Positions 36,510-46,396 of a DNA stretch of 64,000 nucleotides are shown piece after piece. The notes under the pieces are model-generated. The model searched no databases. It saw only the letters and a program-made list of their open reading frames with translations, and was not told the origin of the DNA. The first letter of the stretch is position 1. The number at the start of each line of letters is the position of its first letter. This stretch comes from an uncultured Saccharospirillaceae bacterium (GTDB lineage: Bacteria; Pseudomonadota; Gammaproteobacteria; Pseudomonadales; Oceanobacteraceae), in NCBI GenBank assembly GCA_947499545.1, contig CANMOZ010000003.1, positions 124,001 to 188,000 on the forward strand, in the 5' to 3' direction. Both the position numbers and the translations under genes were made by a program.

Positions 36510-36996
36510 CCCAAAAAATTCAAACGAATCCGATCCTATAGCAGCGTTACTCACACGACCGTCTGAAGCCTCGTTAAATCAATTGCGCACTTTCATGGCC
36601 TTTGATTATGGTTTGAGCCGAATGGGGGTCGCAATTGGTCAGACCGTCACAAAAACCGCCACGCCTCAGAGCCCTTTGAAAGCAAAAGACGGTCAACCCA
36701 AATGGGATGAAATCGCCAAGCTGATTGAACAGTGGCAGCCCGATGCATTTGTAGTGGGCTTACCCCTTAATATGGATGGCTCTCTGAGCGACATGGCGCA
36801 ACGAGCTATCAAATTTGCTAAACGTCTACACGGTCGTTTTGGCAAACCGTATTTTCTCTGCGACGAACGCTTGAGCTCACGAGAAGCCAAAGAACAGGTA
36901 ATGGCTGAACAGGGGTACACCAATTTTGGTAAGGTATCCGTCGATGGGCTGGCCGCTCAACTGATTCTTGAAACGTTCTTTTCTCAATTGCCTTAG
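36502..36996 (+). CDS. ruvX: RuvX/YqgF-type RNase H-fold nuclease
   Basis: A 164-residue protein of the YqgF family (pre-16S rRNA processing nuclease or Holliday junction resolvase-like). AFDYGLSRMGVAIGQ contains the first catalytic aspartate, VGLPLNMDGSLSDMAQRA the second block and FLCDERLSSREAKE the third. The N-terminal extension of about 30 residues is unusually long for the family. It overlaps yqgE and precedes pyrR. Confidence 0.92.
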   Translation: MPDPKNSNESDPIAALLTRPSEASLNQLRTFMAFDYGLSRMGVAIGQTVTKTATPQSPLKAKDGQPKWDEIAKLIEQWQPDAFVVGLPLNMDGSLSDMAQRAIKFAKRLHGRFGKPYFLCDERLSSREAKEQVMAEQGYTNFGKVSVDGLAAQLILETFFSQLP

Positions 36997-37008
36997 GATT
37001 TTTGCTTG

Positions 37009-37521
37009 ATGGATTTACCGGACGCTCCCGCTTTACTCGATAAGCTTATTGATCAAACGCGTACCTTGTTGGCTGAAGAGCCGACCGAAGCCTTGATTGT
37101 TGTCGGCATTCACACGGGTGGACTCTGGGTCGCAGAAAAACTGCATCAGGCTTTAAAGTGTCCACAACCTTTGTATTCTTTAGACATCAGCTTCTATCGC
37201 GACGATTATCACAGCCGTGGCTTGAACCCTAAAATTCGCGGCAGTCAATTGCCAAACGATCTCGATAACGCGACAGTCTTACTGGTCGATGACGTCATCA
37301 TGTCAGGTAGAACTCTGCGGGCAGCCATTAATGAACTCTTTGATTATGGTCGTCCGAGCCGTATTCGATTAGCAACTTTGCTGGATTTAGGTCGTCGTGA
37401 ACTTCCCATTCAACCGGATTTGACCGGCGGACGCTTGCACTTAGAGGGTCAGGATCGGGTAAAATTACAAGGCCCCTCCCCCTTACGCTTTGAGTGGCAA
37501 AACCTTAATCGTGCAACCTAG
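37009..37521 (+). CDS. pyrR: PyrR-type uracil phosphoribosyltransferase/regulator
   Basis: A 170-residue type I phosphoribosyltransferase with the PRPP loop [17 protein letters not shown]. In Pseudomonas PyrR is encoded just before pyrB and pyrC' and is implicated in regulating pyrimidine genes. The start ATG 37009 is preferred over TTG 37006. The pyrB ATG follows 8 nt after its stop. Confidence 0.93.
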   Translation: MDLPDAPALLDKLIDQTRTLLAEEPTEALIVVGIHTGGLWVAEKLHQALKCPQPLYSLDISFYRDDYHSRGLNPKIRGSQLPNDLDNATVLLVDDVIMSGRTLRAAINELFDYGRPSRIRLATLLDLGRRELPIQPDLTGGRLHLEGQDRVKLQGPSPLRFEWQNLNRAT

Positions 37522-37529
37522 GGTCTAAC

Positions 37530-38543
37530 ATGCATTCCAAGCCAGCAGGCGCGTCCTTCACCGCACCCAATGTCCAATTGAACGATGCCGGAAAACTCAA
37601 ACACTTTTTGACAACCGAAGGCTTATCGCCTGAACTGCTCACCGATATCCTTGATACCGCCGATTCCTTCATCAGCACGCAAAACCGATCAATCAAAACC
37701 GTTCCTATTCTACGCGGCAAAACCGTGGTGAATTTGTTTTTTGAAAACAGCACCCGCACGCGCTCCACTTTTGAACTGGCTGCGAAACGTTTGTCTGCCG
37801 ACATTTTAAATTTGGACATTGCGACCTCTTCCACCAAAAAAGGGGAAAGCCTGCAAGACACACTGTGGAATCTCGAAGCCATGCACAGTGACATGTTTGT
37901 TGTGCGTCATTCAGATAGCGGAGCCGCACACTTCATTGCCAGTCAAGTGACCCCAGATATCGCCATCATCAACGCAGGCGACGGCCGTCATGCGCACCCA
38001 ACGCAAGCCATGCTCGACATGCTGACCATTCGCCGCAATAAGGGGCGCTTTGAGGGACTAGTAGTGGCGATTTGTGGAGATGTACTGCACTCACGAGTCG
38101 CTCGATCAGAAATACAAGCTTTGAAAACGTTGGGAGTGGCCGAGATACGCGTCATTGCCCCAAAAACCTTAATTCCCAAAGACATTGAGGATTTAGGCGT
38201 ACGGTTCTTTTCCAACATGGACGAAGGACTCAAACAGGTCGATGTCATCACCATGCTGCGATTGCAAAAAGAGCGCATGCAGTCCGCATTGTTGCCCAGC
38301 CAAAGCGAATACTACAAACTCTATGGCCTCTCGCAAGAACGACTTGGCCTTGCTCAACCAGACGCTATTGTCATGCACCCAGGCCCCATGAATCGTGGTG
38401 TCGAAATCGAATCCAGTGTTGCCGATGGCGCCCAATCCGTCATCCTTGAACAAGTCAGCAACGGCATTGCCGTACGTATGGCAGTGATGGCAATGGCCGT
38501 CAGTGGACAACAAGAAGCCCGTAAAGCTCAGTCGGAATCTTGA
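37530..38543 (+). CDS. pyrB: Aspartate carbamoyltransferase catalytic chain PyrB
   Basis: A 337-residue enzyme forming carbamoyl aspartate in pyrimidine synthesis. [19 protein letters not shown] binds carbamoyl phosphate, and [20 protein letters not shown] and [12 protein letters not shown] are the other active-site blocks. The N-terminus is longer than in E. coli PyrB by about 20 residues, like Pseudomonas PyrB, where the extension helps form the PyrB-PyrC' dodecamer. No pyrI is present. Confidence 0.96.
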   Translation: MHSKPAGASFTAPNVQLNDAGKLKHFLTTEGLSPELLTDILDTADSFISTQNRSIKTVPILRGKTVVNLFFENSTRTRSTFELAAKRLSADILNLDIATSSTKKGESLQDTLWNLEAMHSDMFVVRHSDSGAAHFIASQVTPDIAIINAGDGRHAHPTQAMLDMLTIRRNKGRFEGLVVAICGDVLHSRVARSEIQALKTLGVAEIRVIAPKTLIPKDIEDLGVRFFSNMDEGLKQVDVITMLRLQKERMQSALLPSQSEYYKLYGLSQERLGLAQPDAIVMHPGPMNRGVEIESSVADGAQSVILEQVSNGIAVRMAVMAMAVSGQQEARKAQSES

Positions 38544-38545
38544 TC

Positions 38546-39829
38546 ATGAAACACCCGAACTCCCGCATCCAGATTGATCACGCCACCTGGTTCAGTGAAG
38601 GCACTCAGCATCAGGGCACTTTATTCATCGAAGGCGATCGCATTGTCGCCATTGATCAAGAACCTGAAGCTTTTGAAGCTGACGAACATATCGATGCTTC
38701 AGGTTTATTGATGTTTCCAGGATTTGTGGATTGCTTTGCCTATATGCCCGAACCAGGGTTTGTCGACAAAGGAACCATTGACTCTGAAACCCGTGCTGCC
38801 GCCATGGCAGGTTTCACCACCGTCCTCTGCTCGCCTGAGACCCACCCAGTGTTGGATTCAACAGCATTAGTACACCGAGTCCATGAACAAGCTCACCGCT
38901 CAGGGCATACCGACTTAAAGGTGATCGGTGCTATGACGCAAAAGTTAGAGGGCCAACAATTATCCAACATGCATGCTTTGCATCAATCCGGTTGTTTAGC
39001 GCTCAGCCAAGGCTTTCAACCCTTTGAAACCCTCAACGTCATGCGGCGGGCTTTCGAATACGCTGCTACCTTTGATTTGCTCTTTGTATCCGTACCTTGG
39101 TGTGCCGATTTAGCCAATCAAGGCTGTGCACATGAAGGCGCATTAAGTGGGCGCCTTGGGCTTAACGGCGTCCCTGAAGTAGCGGAGACGTTGGCCGTCG
39201 CTCAACAATTGCTACTGGCGGAAGCCACTGGTTTGCGACTCCATTTCACGGGCATAACAACGGCTCGAAGTGTTGAATTGATACAAGCAGCGATAGCAAG
39301 AGGCGTTGATGTCACCGCGGACACCAGTCTGGCGCATTTGCTTTTTACCGATCAACAGTTGCTAGGGTTTGACAGCCGCTACCACATCCAGCCTCCGTTA
39401 AGAACGGAAACCGACCGCCAAGCGCTGATGGCAGCCGTCAAAGCGGGGGAGCTTATGCTCAGCTCGCACCATTGCTCGCAAGACATTGCATCCAAAGCGA
39501 CTCCGTTTGCTGCGTCTGAACCCGGGATGAGTCAATACGACAGTCTGCCGGCGGCTTTAACGCACTTAGTTGAACAAGGGATTGATTGGCACGCGTTGCA
39601 AAAGGCTTTGTGTTTAGCACCCCGCCAGCGTTTTGGGCTTGAATCAACGGGCATTCAAATCAATGCCAAAGCGGATTTATGTTTTATTGATCCATCTCAC
39701 GAATGGCACTACAACCGAGAAAACGCCGCTTCAACGGGGACCAACCACCCCTGGTTTGAACAGCCGCTTGTTGGTCGAAACCGATTAACTCTAAAATCAG
39801 GGCGCATCGTACACCAGGAACTCCGATAA
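38546..39829 (+). CDS. pyrC': Dihydroorotase-like PyrC', catalytically degenerate
   Basis: A 427-residue protein (429 counting the TTG at 38540) of the dihydroorotase family, but the zinc-binding HxH motif is replaced: where active enzymes read DxHxHxREPG this one has DCFAYMPEPG (near residue 61). The later catalytic TDHAPH-type segment is SSHHCSQDIASKATPF. It should therefore lack dihydroorotase activity and act as the structural partner of PyrB, as the inactive PyrC' of Pseudomonas does. A catalytic PyrC must then exist elsewhere in the genome. It is translationally coupled to pyrB. Confidence 0.92.
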   Translation: MKHPNSRIQIDHATWFSEGTQHQGTLFIEGDRIVAIDQEPEAFEADEHIDASGLLMFPGFVDCFAYMPEPGFVDKGTIDSETRAAAMAGFTTVLCSPETHPVLDSTALVHRVHEQAHRSGHTDLKVIGAMTQKLEGQQLSNMHALHQSGCLALSQGFQPFETLNVMRRAFEYAATFDLLFVSVPWCADLANQGCAHEGALSGRLGLNGVPEVAETLAVAQQLLLAEATGLRLHFTGITTARSVELIQAAIARGVDVTADTSLAHLLFTDQQLLGFDSRYHIQPPLRTETDRQALMAAVKAGELMLSSHHCSQDIASKATPFAASEPGMSQYDSLPAALTHLVEQGIDWHALQKALCLAPRQRFGLESTGIQINAKADLCFIDPSHEWHYNRENAASTGTNHPWFEQPLVGRNRLTLKSGRIVHQELR

Positions 39830-39867
39830 CTTATCCAGCCCACCGGAGCCCCCATCTGACTAACATC

Positions 39868-39896
39868 AGCCAATGCCTTAATCTCAAGGCTTGGCT
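39868..39896. terminator. Hairpin between convergent pyrC' and LPMO genes
   Basis: AGCCAATGCCTT at 39868-39879 pairs with AAGGCTTGGCT at 39886-39896, with a one-base bulge and a 6-nt loop. It could serve both genes. No T tract follows on either strand. Confidence 0.45.
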
Positions 39897-39906
39897 GAAC
39901 TCATCA

Positions 39907-41322
39907 CTAAGGCAATCGCTCCCAAGCATGCCTCCAATGACTGCCGTAGCCAGGCTCATATTGACGCGATTGCGATGAATAAATATTGCACCACCCACTG
40001 CTAGGAAATGGTTTACAACGGTATCTTACTTCATCACGCCCCAACACGATGGTGCCTGGTTTGTATTGCCCCAATCCATCAGGAAAACGAAAGTCAAAAT
40101 CACCACCGCTTGACGACCAAACCTCGAAACTATGCGTTTGGCTACCTACCTGACCGCGATCATCCACCCATTTCAACGTCATCACATAAAGCCCTGTAGG
40201 TGCTGCTTTCAATTGATAACGCCACCGCTGTGTGCCCCGAGCCAGGTTGATTTGTTCGCTATGCAATTCATCGGTTCCCAAGTGAACACTGAGATCCAAA
40301 GACAAGTTGGTTCTGGCGACAAATTCCAATGCCATCGATAAATCGCCCAACTCATCCAATTCATAGTGCTCCTCCAAACCCGAAACGGATAAAGGTTCAG
40401 CAGGGCCATCGCCCTCTAACAGCAGCTTCACATCAGTAATCGTCGAGTCCAAAGCGTAGATACCATTGCCGGTATCGGATGGCTCAATGCCATCATCTGT
40501 TGCAGCTCCTGCGCGAACAAACCCAGGCATCATATGATTCAATGCCATTGCAAGAGCTCGAGGCCACTGATTAAACTGACCATCGGCTGCGCTTTTAATG
40601 GGAAACGAATACGCTAGATCAAAGCGCTCTTGATCGCCAGCAAACACCCGCACTTGCACCTGTGATCCGGCGGGTAAATCTCGACCATCAGGAATGTCCA
40701 CCATCAGCGGCAGGTCTGTTTCTGAGCGCCCAAAATAAAGATCCACGGCATTATAAAAACTGTTGACCGTATCCCCCACATCCCAAACCGCCAGCACGAC
40801 TTGATACCCTTGGCGTGTGGGTAATTCGCACTGATGTGTCCAAACCGGATCAGGTTTACGATTCTGAAAAGCCACTTCACAGAACGGGTCCGCCTCAAAC
40901 TGGCTGCGGCTCAAAGGCTGGTTGGGGTCCCAGTCAGGCTTGGTGATAAAATAACGAAAGTCTCTTGTCGCGTGAGGCGCGGTAAAGGTCCAGGTCCATT
41001 CAATGGGGCCAGGTGTCACCCAATGCTTCCACCAACGTGCATTTAACTGCTGATCCAGTGGCGTGAAAGCCGCATTTCCGGCCGAAGCCAAACGGCCATC
41101 TGCAGGCCCTGCCCCTGGGTAACGATCCGGCCCTTCGACACTCTGTGACTCGTACACGACTTGCCCACAGGCCTGATTAATACCATCCGCGCAAAGCGCC
41201 GATCTTGATCCTGGCTCACTCACAAACCCATGCGCCCACAGGGAAGGAGCTACCCATCCGTTAATCACTAAGGCTACGAGTAATTGTCTATATGAAAAGC
41301 GATTTTTCCATGAAGGTTTCAT
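39907..41322 (-). CDS. gbpA: GbpA-like chitin-active lytic polysaccharide monooxygenase (AA10)
   Basis: A 471-residue secreted protein from the ATG at 41322. The signal peptide ends SLWA, leaving H31 as the mature N-terminus (HGFVSEPGSR), which with H117 (TAPHATRD) forms the copper histidine brace of AA10 LPMOs. NSFYNAVDLYF follows as the conserved C-terminal part of that domain (to about residue 200). GbpA-type middle domains follow (IPDGRDLPAGSQVQVRVF onward), and a C-terminal 55-residue aromatic-rich, cysteine-containing domain resembles chitin-binding modules. GbpA of Vibrio cholerae has nearly the same length and serves as a colonisation factor that binds chitin and mucin. Type II secretion is expected. 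Confidence 0.88.
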   Translation of the reverse strand: MKPSWKNRFSYRQLLVALVINGWVAPSLWAHGFVSEPGSRSALCADGINQACGQVVYESQSVEGPDRYPGAGPADGRLASAGNAAFTPLDQQLNARWWKHWVTPGPIEWTWTFTAPHATRDFRYFITKPDWDPNQPLSRSQFEADPFCEVAFQNRKPDPVWTHQCELPTRQGYQVVLAVWDVGDTVNSFYNAVDLYFGRSETDLPLMVDIPDGRDLPAGSQVQVRVFAGDQERFDLAYSFPIKSAADGQFNQWPRALAMALNHMMPGFVRAGAATDDGIEPSDTGNGIYALDSTITDVKLLLEGDGPAEPLSVSGLEEHYELDELGDLSMALEFVARTNLSLDLSVHLGTDELHSEQINLARGTQRWRYQLKAAPTGLYVMTLKWVDDRGQVGSQTHSFEVWSSSGGDFDFRFPDGLGQYKPGTIVLGRDEVRYRCKPFPSSGWCNIYSSQSRQYEPGYGSHWRHAWERLP

Positions 41323-41481
41323 TGTACGCCACCCTGCATTTTCACCCATCCTCACATCAGGGTAGAGATCAGAGTGTTACGCCTTGGGTACAATACACGG
41401 CGTTTACGTCAGAGCCTGTGATTTTTTTTTGCAGAGTAGACTAGCCCAATGTTATTGGGTCAATTTTAATCGAATAACCCC

Positions 41482-42715
41482 TTAACTTTTATTCTGAAAT
41501 ACCTGAAACCGTTGAATGGATTTAGGTGTGCACAATACGCCCATTAATCCAATCAATAAGATTGCCATACCACCATCCAGTAAAAACAAGTGTGATAACG
41601 AAACATGGGGAATAACGTAAGCCGCCATCCAGGGGGCTATCAGCATTGCAGCACTTTGCCACGATTGAACCATGGCCGTCACTTCAGCCGTATTTGTGAA
41701 TTCTTTGATGATCAGCGTATTCACCGCCGAGGCATGAAAAACGCCTAATACACCGGTACAGAAAAATAAAAGTATGGACATCAAATAAACAAAAGGCTTA
41801 GGCAACCAAAAAGCAACGCCTAACAACACAAAGTGCTGAAAGCCACGTGACCTTGCGAATAAATGAAAGATTCGCAATATCGGCAAATGCATTCGTGGCC
41901 TTCATTCTCATCAATAAGGGCCCTCCTAACAGCGACCCTAAACCCGCGCTGGCAACCAATACCCCCAACAAAGCTTTATCATAAGCTGCGTCTCTCAACA
42001 GCACTGGCAGTTGATTATTAACCATGAATATCATCAAGGTTTCAATCACGAGTAAAGCAAGCAGGCTTACAAAAAAGGTCGATGAATAAGCCTCATCTGA
42101 AGGGGGTGATGAGGAATCGTAAGAAAACTCGGGGGCATCCTTTTTTGATGTTGATTTAACGGTTATCCGATTGGCAGTGGTAAAGAGTACAAGGTAAAGC
42201 GCCATTGAACAGACCGTCAATCCGGATGATAACCCGATCGAAAGACTCTCTCCAAATACGGACGCCACTAACGCCCCTAACACCGGCGCTAATATTTTTG
42301 ACGCGCCATTTATACTGCTTAACAAGGCAAAATATTTTTCGGTTAACTCTGTCGGCACCAAAGCGGCGACCAAAGCATTTCCACAAGGCTGACTCGGAAC
42401 GACCGCAATGAATCGCAATATCAAAAACAAACAAAATTCAAAATAGCTAGACGCTAATAACAAACACAGTGTCATCAGCACTCGTAATGTCAACGACATC
42501 AATAAAATAACCTGAGGATTTCCTCGATCAATCCACCTTCCTACTTTTGGCGATAACATGATACTGGGCAACAGCATTAGGGTACCGATCCAAGCCATTT
42601 GTGGGGGAGTCGCTGAAAATTCGTAGCTGGCTAAGGTCAAGATCGCTAAAAAATCTATCCAAGCACCAAACCCAGATAAAAAGGCAGCAAAAGCTAATGC
42701 AGTATAGGTTTTCAT
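41482..42715 (-). pseudogene. MFS transporter interrupted by a frameshift
   Basis: Two overlapping frames encode the N-terminal 290 or so residues (42715 to about 41850) and the C-terminal 120 or so residues (from about 41860 to 41482) of a single twelve-helix major facilitator of about 400 residues. The first frame reads sensibly to NAFADIANLSFIRK and then into WLSALCVVRRCFLVA. The second frame reads FQHFVLLGVAFWLPKPFVYL, an evident membrane helix, so a one-base change lies at roughly 41815-41870. Homology type: MFS exporter-like with the DRGNPQ-style loop (RWIDRGN) after helix 2. Either a true inactivating mutation or a sequencing error. Confidence 0.7.
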
Positions 42716-42772
42716 CGTTATTCTAAAATCGCGTTGGTTTATTTTTATTTGAAGTTATATTAGCCGGGCACA

Positions 42773-42798
42773 AAAAAAGCGGCCGAAGCCGCTTTTTT
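42773..42798. terminator. Bidirectional intrinsic terminator after pckA
   Basis: AAAAAAGCGGC at 42773-42783 and GCCGCTTTTTT at 42788-42798 form a perfect stem around CGAA. On the minus strand the stem ends in a T run 17 nt past the pckA stop. It can also stop transcripts coming from the left on the plus strand. Confidence 0.88.
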
Positions 42799-42814
42799 AC
42801 AGGAGCCGATTGCA

Positions 42815-44350
42815 TTAGTCCAATTGTGGGCCTGCAGCAACGACAGCTTCTGGTACTTTAAAACGAGTGAAATTATCAACAAACTGACCTGCCAACTCAC
42901 GCGCAGCATTATCGTAGGCTTCGACATTGCTCCAAGTGTTACGAGGGTTTAGCAATTCTGTTTCAACTCCATCCACAAACGTGGGGAATTGCAAACCAAA
43001 AACAGGTAAGGTTTCGGTTTCAGCATCACGCAAGGCGCCGGTTTGAATCGCGCTGATTACTGCGCGAGTGGTTGGGATGCTAAAGCGTTGACCTTCACCA
43101 TAAGCGCCGCCTGTCCAGCCGGTATTCACCAAGTAAACCTGCGAACCAAACTCTTCAATACGCTTCATTAACAGTTCAGCGTATTCTCCCGCTGGGCGAG
43201 GGAAGAAAGGGGCACCAAAACAAGTCGAGAACGTGGATTTTAACCCTTTCTCACTGCCCATTTCGGTCGAACCCACCAACGCCGTGTAACCACTCAAAAA
43301 GTGATATGCCGCTTGCTCTTTGGTTAAAATCGAAACCGGCGGTAAAACACCTGTCATATCACAGGTTAAAAACACAATGGCTTTGGGTTCGCCAGAACGA
43401 TTCTCTTCTACCCGTTTTTCGATATGATCCAGCGGATAAGCACAACGGCTATTTTCCGTTAGGCTCACATCATCATAATCAGCCGTGCGTGTTTGTTCGT
43501 CGATTTTAACATTTTCAACAATGGCACCGAATCGGATGGCATCCCAAATTATGGGTTCGTTCTTTTTGGATAAGTTAATGCATTTCGCGTAGCAACCGCC
43601 TTCGATATTGAATACAGTGCCTTTCCCCCAGCCGTGCTCGTCATCACCAATCAAATAGCGCTCAGGGTCAGCCGATAAGGTTGTTTTACCTGTGCCTGAT
43701 AATCCAAAAAATAAACACACGTCGCCGTCTTCTCCGACGTTTGCCGAACAGTGCATAGGCAACACATCTTTTTCAGGTAACAAAAAATTCTGAACAGAAA
43801 ACATCGCCTTTTTCATTTCACCTGCGTAGCGCATACCCGCAAGCAGCACTTTACGCTTGGCAAAATTGATGATGACCGCACCATCGGAATGTGTACCGTC
43901 TCGCTCAGGCTCACACTCAAAGCCCGCGGCATTTAAAATGGTCCACTCTTCTTTGCTTGATTCGTTATAAGCATCTGGACGAATAAAAAGATTACGTGCA
44001 AATAGGTTCTGCCAAGCCGTCTCGGTCACGACACGCACTGGGAGATAATGCTGTGGGTCAGCGCCAACATGCAGGTTTGAAACAAAACTGCCTGTACGAG
44101 CGATATGATCTTCGACTCGATCCCACAACGCATCAAAGCGCTCAGTATCGAAAGGTCGATTAACCTTTCCCCATTCAATCGCATCTGAAGTGGAGGGCTC
44201 TTGTACTATAAAGCGGTCGAGTGGCGAGCGACCGGTTCGTTTTCCGGTTTCAACAACAAGAGCGCCCGTATCTTGAAGGCGGCCTTCCCCACGCTCTAGG
44301 GCTTTTTCAACCAATTGCGCAGTAGAAAGATCTTGGTACACGGTGGTCAT
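42815..44350 (-). CDS. pckA: Phosphoenolpyruvate carboxykinase (ATP) PckA
   Basis: A 511-residue gluconeogenic enzyme making PEP from oxaloacetate and ATP. The P-loop is [15 protein letters not shown], followed by the metal-binding GDDEHGW, and [12 protein letters not shown] near the N-terminus binds oxaloacetate. The gene is monocistronic by appearance, with a strong terminator downstream and a 195-bp leader region upstream. Confidence 0.96.
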   Translation of the reverse strand: MTTVYQDLSTAQLVEKALERGEGRLQDTGALVVETGKRTGRSPLDRFIVQEPSTSDAIEWGKVNRPFDTERFDALWDRVEDHIARTGSFVSNLHVGADPQHYLPVRVVTETAWQNLFARNLFIRPDAYNESSKEEWTILNAAGFECEPERDGTHSDGAVIINFAKRKVLLAGMRYAGEMKKAMFSVQNFLLPEKDVLPMHCSANVGEDGDVCLFFGLSGTGKTTLSADPERYLIGDDEHGWGKGTVFNIEGGCYAKCINLSKKNEPIIWDAIRFGAIVENVKIDEQTRTADYDDVSLTENSRCAYPLDHIEKRVEENRSGEPKAIVFLTCDMTGVLPPVSILTKEQAAYHFLSGYTALVGSTEMGSEKGLKSTFSTCFGAPFFPRPAGEYAELLMKRIEEFGSQVYLVNTGWTGGAYGEGQRFSIPTTRAVISAIQTGALRDAETETLPVFGLQFPTFVDGVETELLNPRNTWSNVEAYDNAARELAGQFVDNFTRFKVPEAVVAAGPQLD

Positions 44351-44498
44351 AGTTTACTCGAAAGATCCGATGGTGATGTTAGCCATTGCCAACGTATGAA
44401 CTGACCGCCCTTCAGGGCGAACCCAAAGACGAGCTGACTATTATGCCAGAGTCGATCAAGAAGTCGAAGTTGCAAGCAGTTACTGTTTCAATTGCATG

Positions 44499-44517
44499 AA
44501 AGCCCATATTCGGGCTT
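44499..44517 (-). terminator. Possible pssA terminator
   Basis: AAGCCC at 44500-44505 pairs with GGGCTT at 44512-44517 around a 6-nt loop, followed on the minus strand by TTTC only. It lies 29 nt after the pssA stop. Weak by T-tract criteria. Confidence 0.4.
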
Positions 44518-44545
44518 CATATGCACATGCCGTGACCACAAAGTA

Positions 44546-45355
44546 TCATACACGTTCATTTTCGCTTTTACGTTTAAAGCCCCACAGCCATTTAATGGGG
44601 CCTGAAAGTGCGTATCCGAAAAAGGCGATAAAGAGCACTCGAGCAGGGTCTAATGAAATAACCGCAAAGACTAACACCACGACCAGCATTACAAAAAAGG
44701 GAACGCGGCCTCTAAAGTCGATATCTTTGAAGCTGTAGTATTTTAGGTTGCTGACCATCGACAACCCAACAGTCATGACCACCAAAGCCACCAGCCAGTC
44801 AATCAATTTTACTTCAACGCCCCACTCACTGAGACTCCACACCATACTGGCCACTATCGCAGCAGCCGACGGGCTCGCCAGACCAATGAAGTATTTTTTA
44901 TCGCTGACATCCAGCTGAGTATTGAATCGAGCTAAGCGAAGCGCTGCTCCAGCGACATAAACGAACGCGGCGATCCAACCGACGTTACCGAGATCTTGTA
45001 ATGCCCAGGTAAAGGCAACCAATGCAGGCGCAACACCAAAAGACACCATATCAGACAAGCTATCGTATTCGGCCCCAAAATCGCTTTGCGTGTTGGTCAT
45101 GCGGGCAACTCGACCGTCCAAACCATCCAATATCATTGCAACGAAAATCGCGATGGCAGCTTTATCGAAGTGCCCGTTCATGCTCGCAACAATGGCATAG
45201 AAACCTGAGAACAAAGCGCCCGTTGTAAATAAGTTTGGAAGGAGATAGATGCCCCGCCGAAGGCCTCGTCGTTTGGGATGCATCGTGGTTTCATCTGTAT
45301 CGGTTTGAGGTTGTTCGGGTGTAAAAGGGTCCATGTAACGCTCTTCTTTAAACAT
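44546..45355 (-). CDS. pssA: CDP-diacylglycerol-serine O-phosphatidyltransferase PssA
   Basis: A 269-residue membrane enzyme making phosphatidylserine, the precursor of phosphatidylethanolamine. The CDP-alcohol phosphotransferase signature DG-x2-AR-x8-G-x3-D-x3-D appears as DGLDGRVARMTNTQSDFGAEYDSLSD (split motif: DG, AR, G, D, D). Several membrane helices follow, and the basic RRGIYLLPNLFTTGALFSGF start is typical. The ATG at 45355 has GAGG upstream; M8 is an alternative start. In Pseudomonas pssA follows ilvC; here it is convergent with nothing and lies beside ilvY. Confidence 0.94.
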   Translation of the reverse strand: MFKEERYMDPFTPEQPQTDTDETTMHPKRRGLRRGIYLLPNLFTTGALFSGFYAIVASMNGHFDKAAIAIFVAMILDGLDGRVARMTNTQSDFGAEYDSLSDMVSFGVAPALVAFTWALQDLGNVGWIAAFVYVAGAALRLARFNTQLDVSDKKYFIGLASPSAAAIVASMVWSLSEWGVEVKLIDWLVALVVMTVGLSMVSNLKYYSFKDIDFRGRVPFFVMLVVVLVFAVISLDPARVLFIAFFGYALSGPIKWLWGFKRKSENERV

Positions 45356-45416
45356 CGAGCCCTCATCATAATGTGAAAACTCTGCAAGCTCAAAATTATG
45401 CCATTATATTGATCGG

Positions 45417-46298
45417 TTAAGACTCACCTCTAAGCGGTAATACTAACGACTCGGCTGTCTCCCAAAACGCCTTCAGGAGAGGGTCTTGTAATCGGTTTTT
45501 CTTAGCACACAGCCCAACATTTAAATGCCCAAACTCCTCATGAGCAGGGACTCGATGCACCTTTGCGTCCAATCCACTGCTGGTCACCACCAAATCAGGC
45601 ACTACACCGACACCAAATCCTAAAGCGACCAAAGCCAGCACCGCTTCGTGCCCACTGACCGTTGACTGAACTCCGGCTTTTTCAGGGTAGTTTGCCAAAG
45701 CACGGTCAATGATTTTTCTCACCGGGCCACTGTCGGGCAGTATTAATGGCTGCTGCCACCAAGGCTCTGTTGGGGACTGATGTATGGGATATATTAAGCA
45801 AAGTGGCACTTGCTGCAGAGGGAGAAAAGCCAAAGACTCTGGCCAATCAGACTGTTTAGCGGCGATGGATATATCCGCCATGCCTCGCTGAACGGCGGTA
45901 ACGGCTTCAGCGGCGTCACCATTAATGACACGCAAATCAACCTGAGGGTGGCGCTGACGAAACTCCATGAGCACATCGCTTAACAACGTATAACTGGCTG
46001 TGATGGTGCAAAAAAGTGAAAGCTCACCTGCTAGCTGCCCTTGAAAAGTGAATTGCTGTTTAAGCTGCTTCCAACCGGCCAAGGTCTCCTTGGCGTACCG
46101 ATAAACTTGCTGCCCTGCTGGTGTTAAAAATACGTTGCGATTGTCCCGCTCCAGCAACGTGACTCTCAAAGCATCCTCCAGCCGCGTCAGCGCTCGACTC
46201 ACACTCGCTGGGCTTGTGTGTAATTTTTCACTGGCTCTTGCAAAGTGCGCCTGATCAGCCACCTCAACAAAGATTTCCAAATCTTTAATACGAGTCAT
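45417..46298 (-). CDS. ilvY: LysR-type regulator IlvY
   Basis: A 293-residue LysR protein with the N-terminal winged helix-turn-helix (FARASEKLHTSPASVSRALTRLEDAL) and a C-terminal inducer-binding domain. Its divergent position next to ilvC and the HTH sequence match IlvY, which activates ilvC in response to acetolactate or acetohydroxybutyrate. The overlapping divergent promoter region is 98 bp. Confidence 0.92.
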   Translation of the reverse strand: MTRIKDLEIFVEVADQAHFARASEKLHTSPASVSRALTRLEDALRVTLLERDNRNVFLTPAGQQVYRYAKETLAGWKQLKQQFTFQGQLAGELSLFCTITASYTLLSDVLMEFRQRHPQVDLRVINGDAAEAVTAVQRGMADISIAAKQSDWPESLAFLPLQQVPLCLIYPIHQSPTEPWWQQPLILPDSGPVRKIIDRALANYPEKAGVQSTVSGHEAVLALVALGFGVGVVPDLVVTSSGLDAKVHRVPAHEEFGHLNVGLCAKKNRLQDPLLKAFWETAESLVLPLRGES

Positions 46299-46329
46299 TT
46301 CACTTACCGGAATACTAAGTTACAAATAA

Positions 46330-46383
46330 ATCACTTTTGCAAATAATAGATTGGCTCTAGACTCTGTTGCAACGCTTACCTTG
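46330..46383. promoter_or_regulatory. Candidate IlvY operator region
   Basis: The ilvY-ilvC intergenic DNA carries TTGCAA at 46337-46342 and the 8-bp palindrome GTTGCAAC at 46376-46383, about 40 bp apart. The paired TTGCAA copies are plausible LysR-type operator half sites, but this is inference from position and repetition only. Confidence 0.35.
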
Positions 46384-46396
46384 CGTTGGGGATGAT

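Noticed and set aside
41800-41890. Programmed frameshift in the MFS gene
   Set aside because: No slippery heptamer or downstream structure was evident and membrane transporters are not known to use one; mutation or sequencing error is simpler.
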